64,000 nucleotides of DNA from Sabellastarte sp. h YS-2021 (lineage: Eukaryota > Annelida > Polychaeta > Sabellida > Sabellidae). The stretch is from the NCBI GenBank assembly GCA_964017235.1, contig OZ024932.1:80355451-80419450 (forward strand). The letters are read 5' to 3'. A program made the translations under genes and the position numbers. The notes under the pieces are model-generated. The model had not been told where the DNA came from. It was given only the letters and a program-made list of their open reading frames with translations, and did no database searches. Within the stretch, counting starts at the first letter, position 1. Each line of letters starts with the position of its first letter. Of the stretch, positions 61,970 to 64,000 are shown in pieces.

Positions 61970-64000
61970 ATCTACAAGTGGAGATTTTGTACAAGTTGTA
62001 TCTTGTATAGAAATTTCACCATCCAATGAAACTAACAAGTCAGATTAAAAAAAAGGAACTTTAAAAATGTATTATAAAAAAAATTGAATTATATGCATAT
62101 AAATATTTAAATTAATGTGATAGTGTCACAATGTGAGTGTTCATATTTCTTGTACAAGTTACAACTTGTATAGAATCTGAACTTGTATGTAACATATATA
62201 AATCTAATACAGTTGTTTGATGCATATGAATCTAGTTCTCCTGTATGGTACATATTATCCCCATCACTAGAGCAGATAGTCATGTATGGAAATTTTTATG
62301 TCATTAAAAAAACAATTATGACATAAATGGTGCATAAAAATCTAGGGACTGTGATAATGAATGTATTATGTTTATTAAGTACCACGAGTGTTTGGTGAAT
62401 ACTGTTAAAACTGTAGATGTAAAAACTACGGACGATTTCTTTACAGTCACCTGTACTGTATGAATATGTGTTCAATTTGGAATCCTAAGAATTTTGCTTT
62501 TTGTATTTAGTGGTAAACAACAGTAATAAATAGATCAAATCCATCCAACTATTATATCCTGGTTCAGAGTTTAGCATGTGTCATTCATGTACCATATGGT
62601 AAAACATAAATCATATGGAATGTACATCCTATATTCTCAATTTTAAGGACATTTGCTACTAAATACTTTCATCATTAAGAATTTTCACGAAAGTCTTAAA
62701 ATAACTTTACATTAATGTTTTATTTCCATAACAGTGAAAAAGAAAAGGGGTAACCATTGACATTTTTTTTATTAAAACAGGATGTTGATCCCTAATTTCT
62801 CAGATTTTGTGTAATTTGCATAGCTGATGTAAGAAAGGGCTATACATAACATTTTGTGATATTTTCATTCTATATTTCATTAATTTTTAATATGACTTTG
62901 TAATATCATAGTTCAGATCAAACTTTACAGAAATAAACAGAATAATTAAAGAACAGTATAAGTGAATACAGCTCCTGTCCAAGGAAAGCTATGATGGACC
63001 TTCACTAATTGGACTGAATATCTGATTAAAAATAACTTAATTTTAGACACAAATGTAATTTGTGAAGAATTTTGTAATATATTTCATTGAAACAAAATCC
63101 ACACAATGTCATTTTTATGGTTGAAAAAAAAATTCAATTAAAAATCAAAAACAGCAAGACTTAAATAAAGTCAGGGAAAATAAACTTTCCATTTATTTAT
63201 TTTATTTATCCCTTGACACAGCACACAAAATCTACTTGCAGGACAAACAGCCATAGATTTTACTGAATAAATTGCAATTTTATGTCACCAGCATATAATC
63301 TGCAATACACAAGGACACATATAACCACACATAAACACACACACACCATGAAAGACTCTCAGATCTGTCTGTGTTAAATAATCCCATTGTCACAGCACAA
63401 TATATATGCACACTGACAAAAGCCGCGATTTTTGTTAAAATACAACAATGGTATCCATTGTCTATATAATATTTGTTTCTCTTAATGGGAAAAGGATGGT
63501 GTCTGTTTTAAGTAATTTCAATAATTACACTCAGAAATATGAAAAGTTAAAAGTTTGGCCACTTATACAGCGTCTTATATAGTATCTGGAATCTTTTTGT
63601 ATTTCTGAGAACACATTTGCTGATTATCCTACCCAGCTAATGATTGACCCATGAGTTATTTTTCATCTCAGTTATTGATACAGTTGTACATTGATCTGGT
63701 TATAAAATTGGTTTAAAAAATGGCAGAATTCGCTAATTCTTGATTATTGGTGTAAAAATATAAGCATTCCCTGTGTAAAATACTTGGGTAAATATGAATA
63801 ATTGTACGTATTGGATAATTTTTTAAAATGTTAATTTCAAGAGAGTTTGTAATTATTCCATTTGTAAATTGTATAATTTTTAACTGAGTTTTAGTTAGCT
63901 AGTCTTTAACACTAGAATACTGTAGCTTTCAGCAAATTTATCCAATTTATCGAAATCATTAGACAGTTGTTCTGCCCTAACAGTTCAATATTGTAGTCGA
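61970..64000. other. No gene or recognised repeat beyond scattered minisatellite units
   Basis: AT-rich DNA with ACTTGTA/TACAAGT words near 61,975-62,185, a few 28-bp units at 62,190-62,260, and a CA-rich stretch near 63,300-63,350. No exon-like frame with splice sites was seen. Confidence 0.45.

Overview
This is a eukaryotic, AT-rich, intron-rich and very repeat-rich window. It most likely comes from a marine invertebrate, probably a lophotrochozoan such as a bivalve. The organism call is an inference. It rests on the MAEA protein sequence and on repeats resembling the mollusc 'pearl'/Helentron-associated (HINE-like) elements, which have terminal hairpins around a tandem-repeat core. There are no bacterial-style operons, no rRNA and no CRISPR array. 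Most short open frames in the window are fortuitous readings of repeats.

Genes. One complete protein-coding gene can be reconstructed on the + strand: MAEA, the RING-type subunit of the CTLH/GID E3 ubiquitin ligase. It has nine coding exons between 17,550 and 59,223, all with GT-AG introns and compatible phases, and encodes 389 aa. Coding exon 1 is only 39 nt and is separated from exon 2 by a 21.9-kb intron. One further coding exon, a 5' exon with the first half of a THAP zinc finger, lies on the - strand at 3,530-3,688. Its partner exon was not found.

Layout. 1-3.3 kb: 147-bp tandem repeats with a hAT-like MITE inserted, then inverted copies of hairpin-ended repeat elements. 4.3-8.3 kb: a nest of hAT-like elements and a hairpin-capped tandem-repeat element. 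9-13.2 kb: a series of hAT-like MITEs, some nested. 14.8-17.2 kb: a 2.3-kb imperfect palindrome with another inverted-repeat element inside. 17.5-39.5 kb: MAEA exon 1 and the giant intron 1, holding a 6.8-kb satellite (133-bp monomer, 8-mer higher-order repeat of 1,064 bp) inside an 8.5-kb element, tRNA-derived SINE-like sequences, and several other tandem-repeat elements. 39.5-59.2 kb: the remaining MAEA exons, with introns filled by further copies of the same families. 59.2-64 kb: 3' UTR, a 28-bp minisatellite and apparently unique AT-rich DNA.

Main result of the hunt. At least four repeat families (called A-D here) share one architecture: a 5' GC-rich palindromic hairpin, a short GC-rich simple-repeat stretch, a core of 130-180 bp tandem repeats, then a single arm of the 5' hairpin followed by a different 3' hairpin. 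Family A occurs three times in the same orientation, with arrays of about 51, 14 and 26 monomers. Cores of different families are homologous in places (A with D; A with B, C and E). Family C cores carry perfect DR1-type nuclear-receptor motifs. This architecture matches what is known of HINE/Helentron-type non-autonomous elements, but no transposase, Rep or helicase ORF is present in the window.
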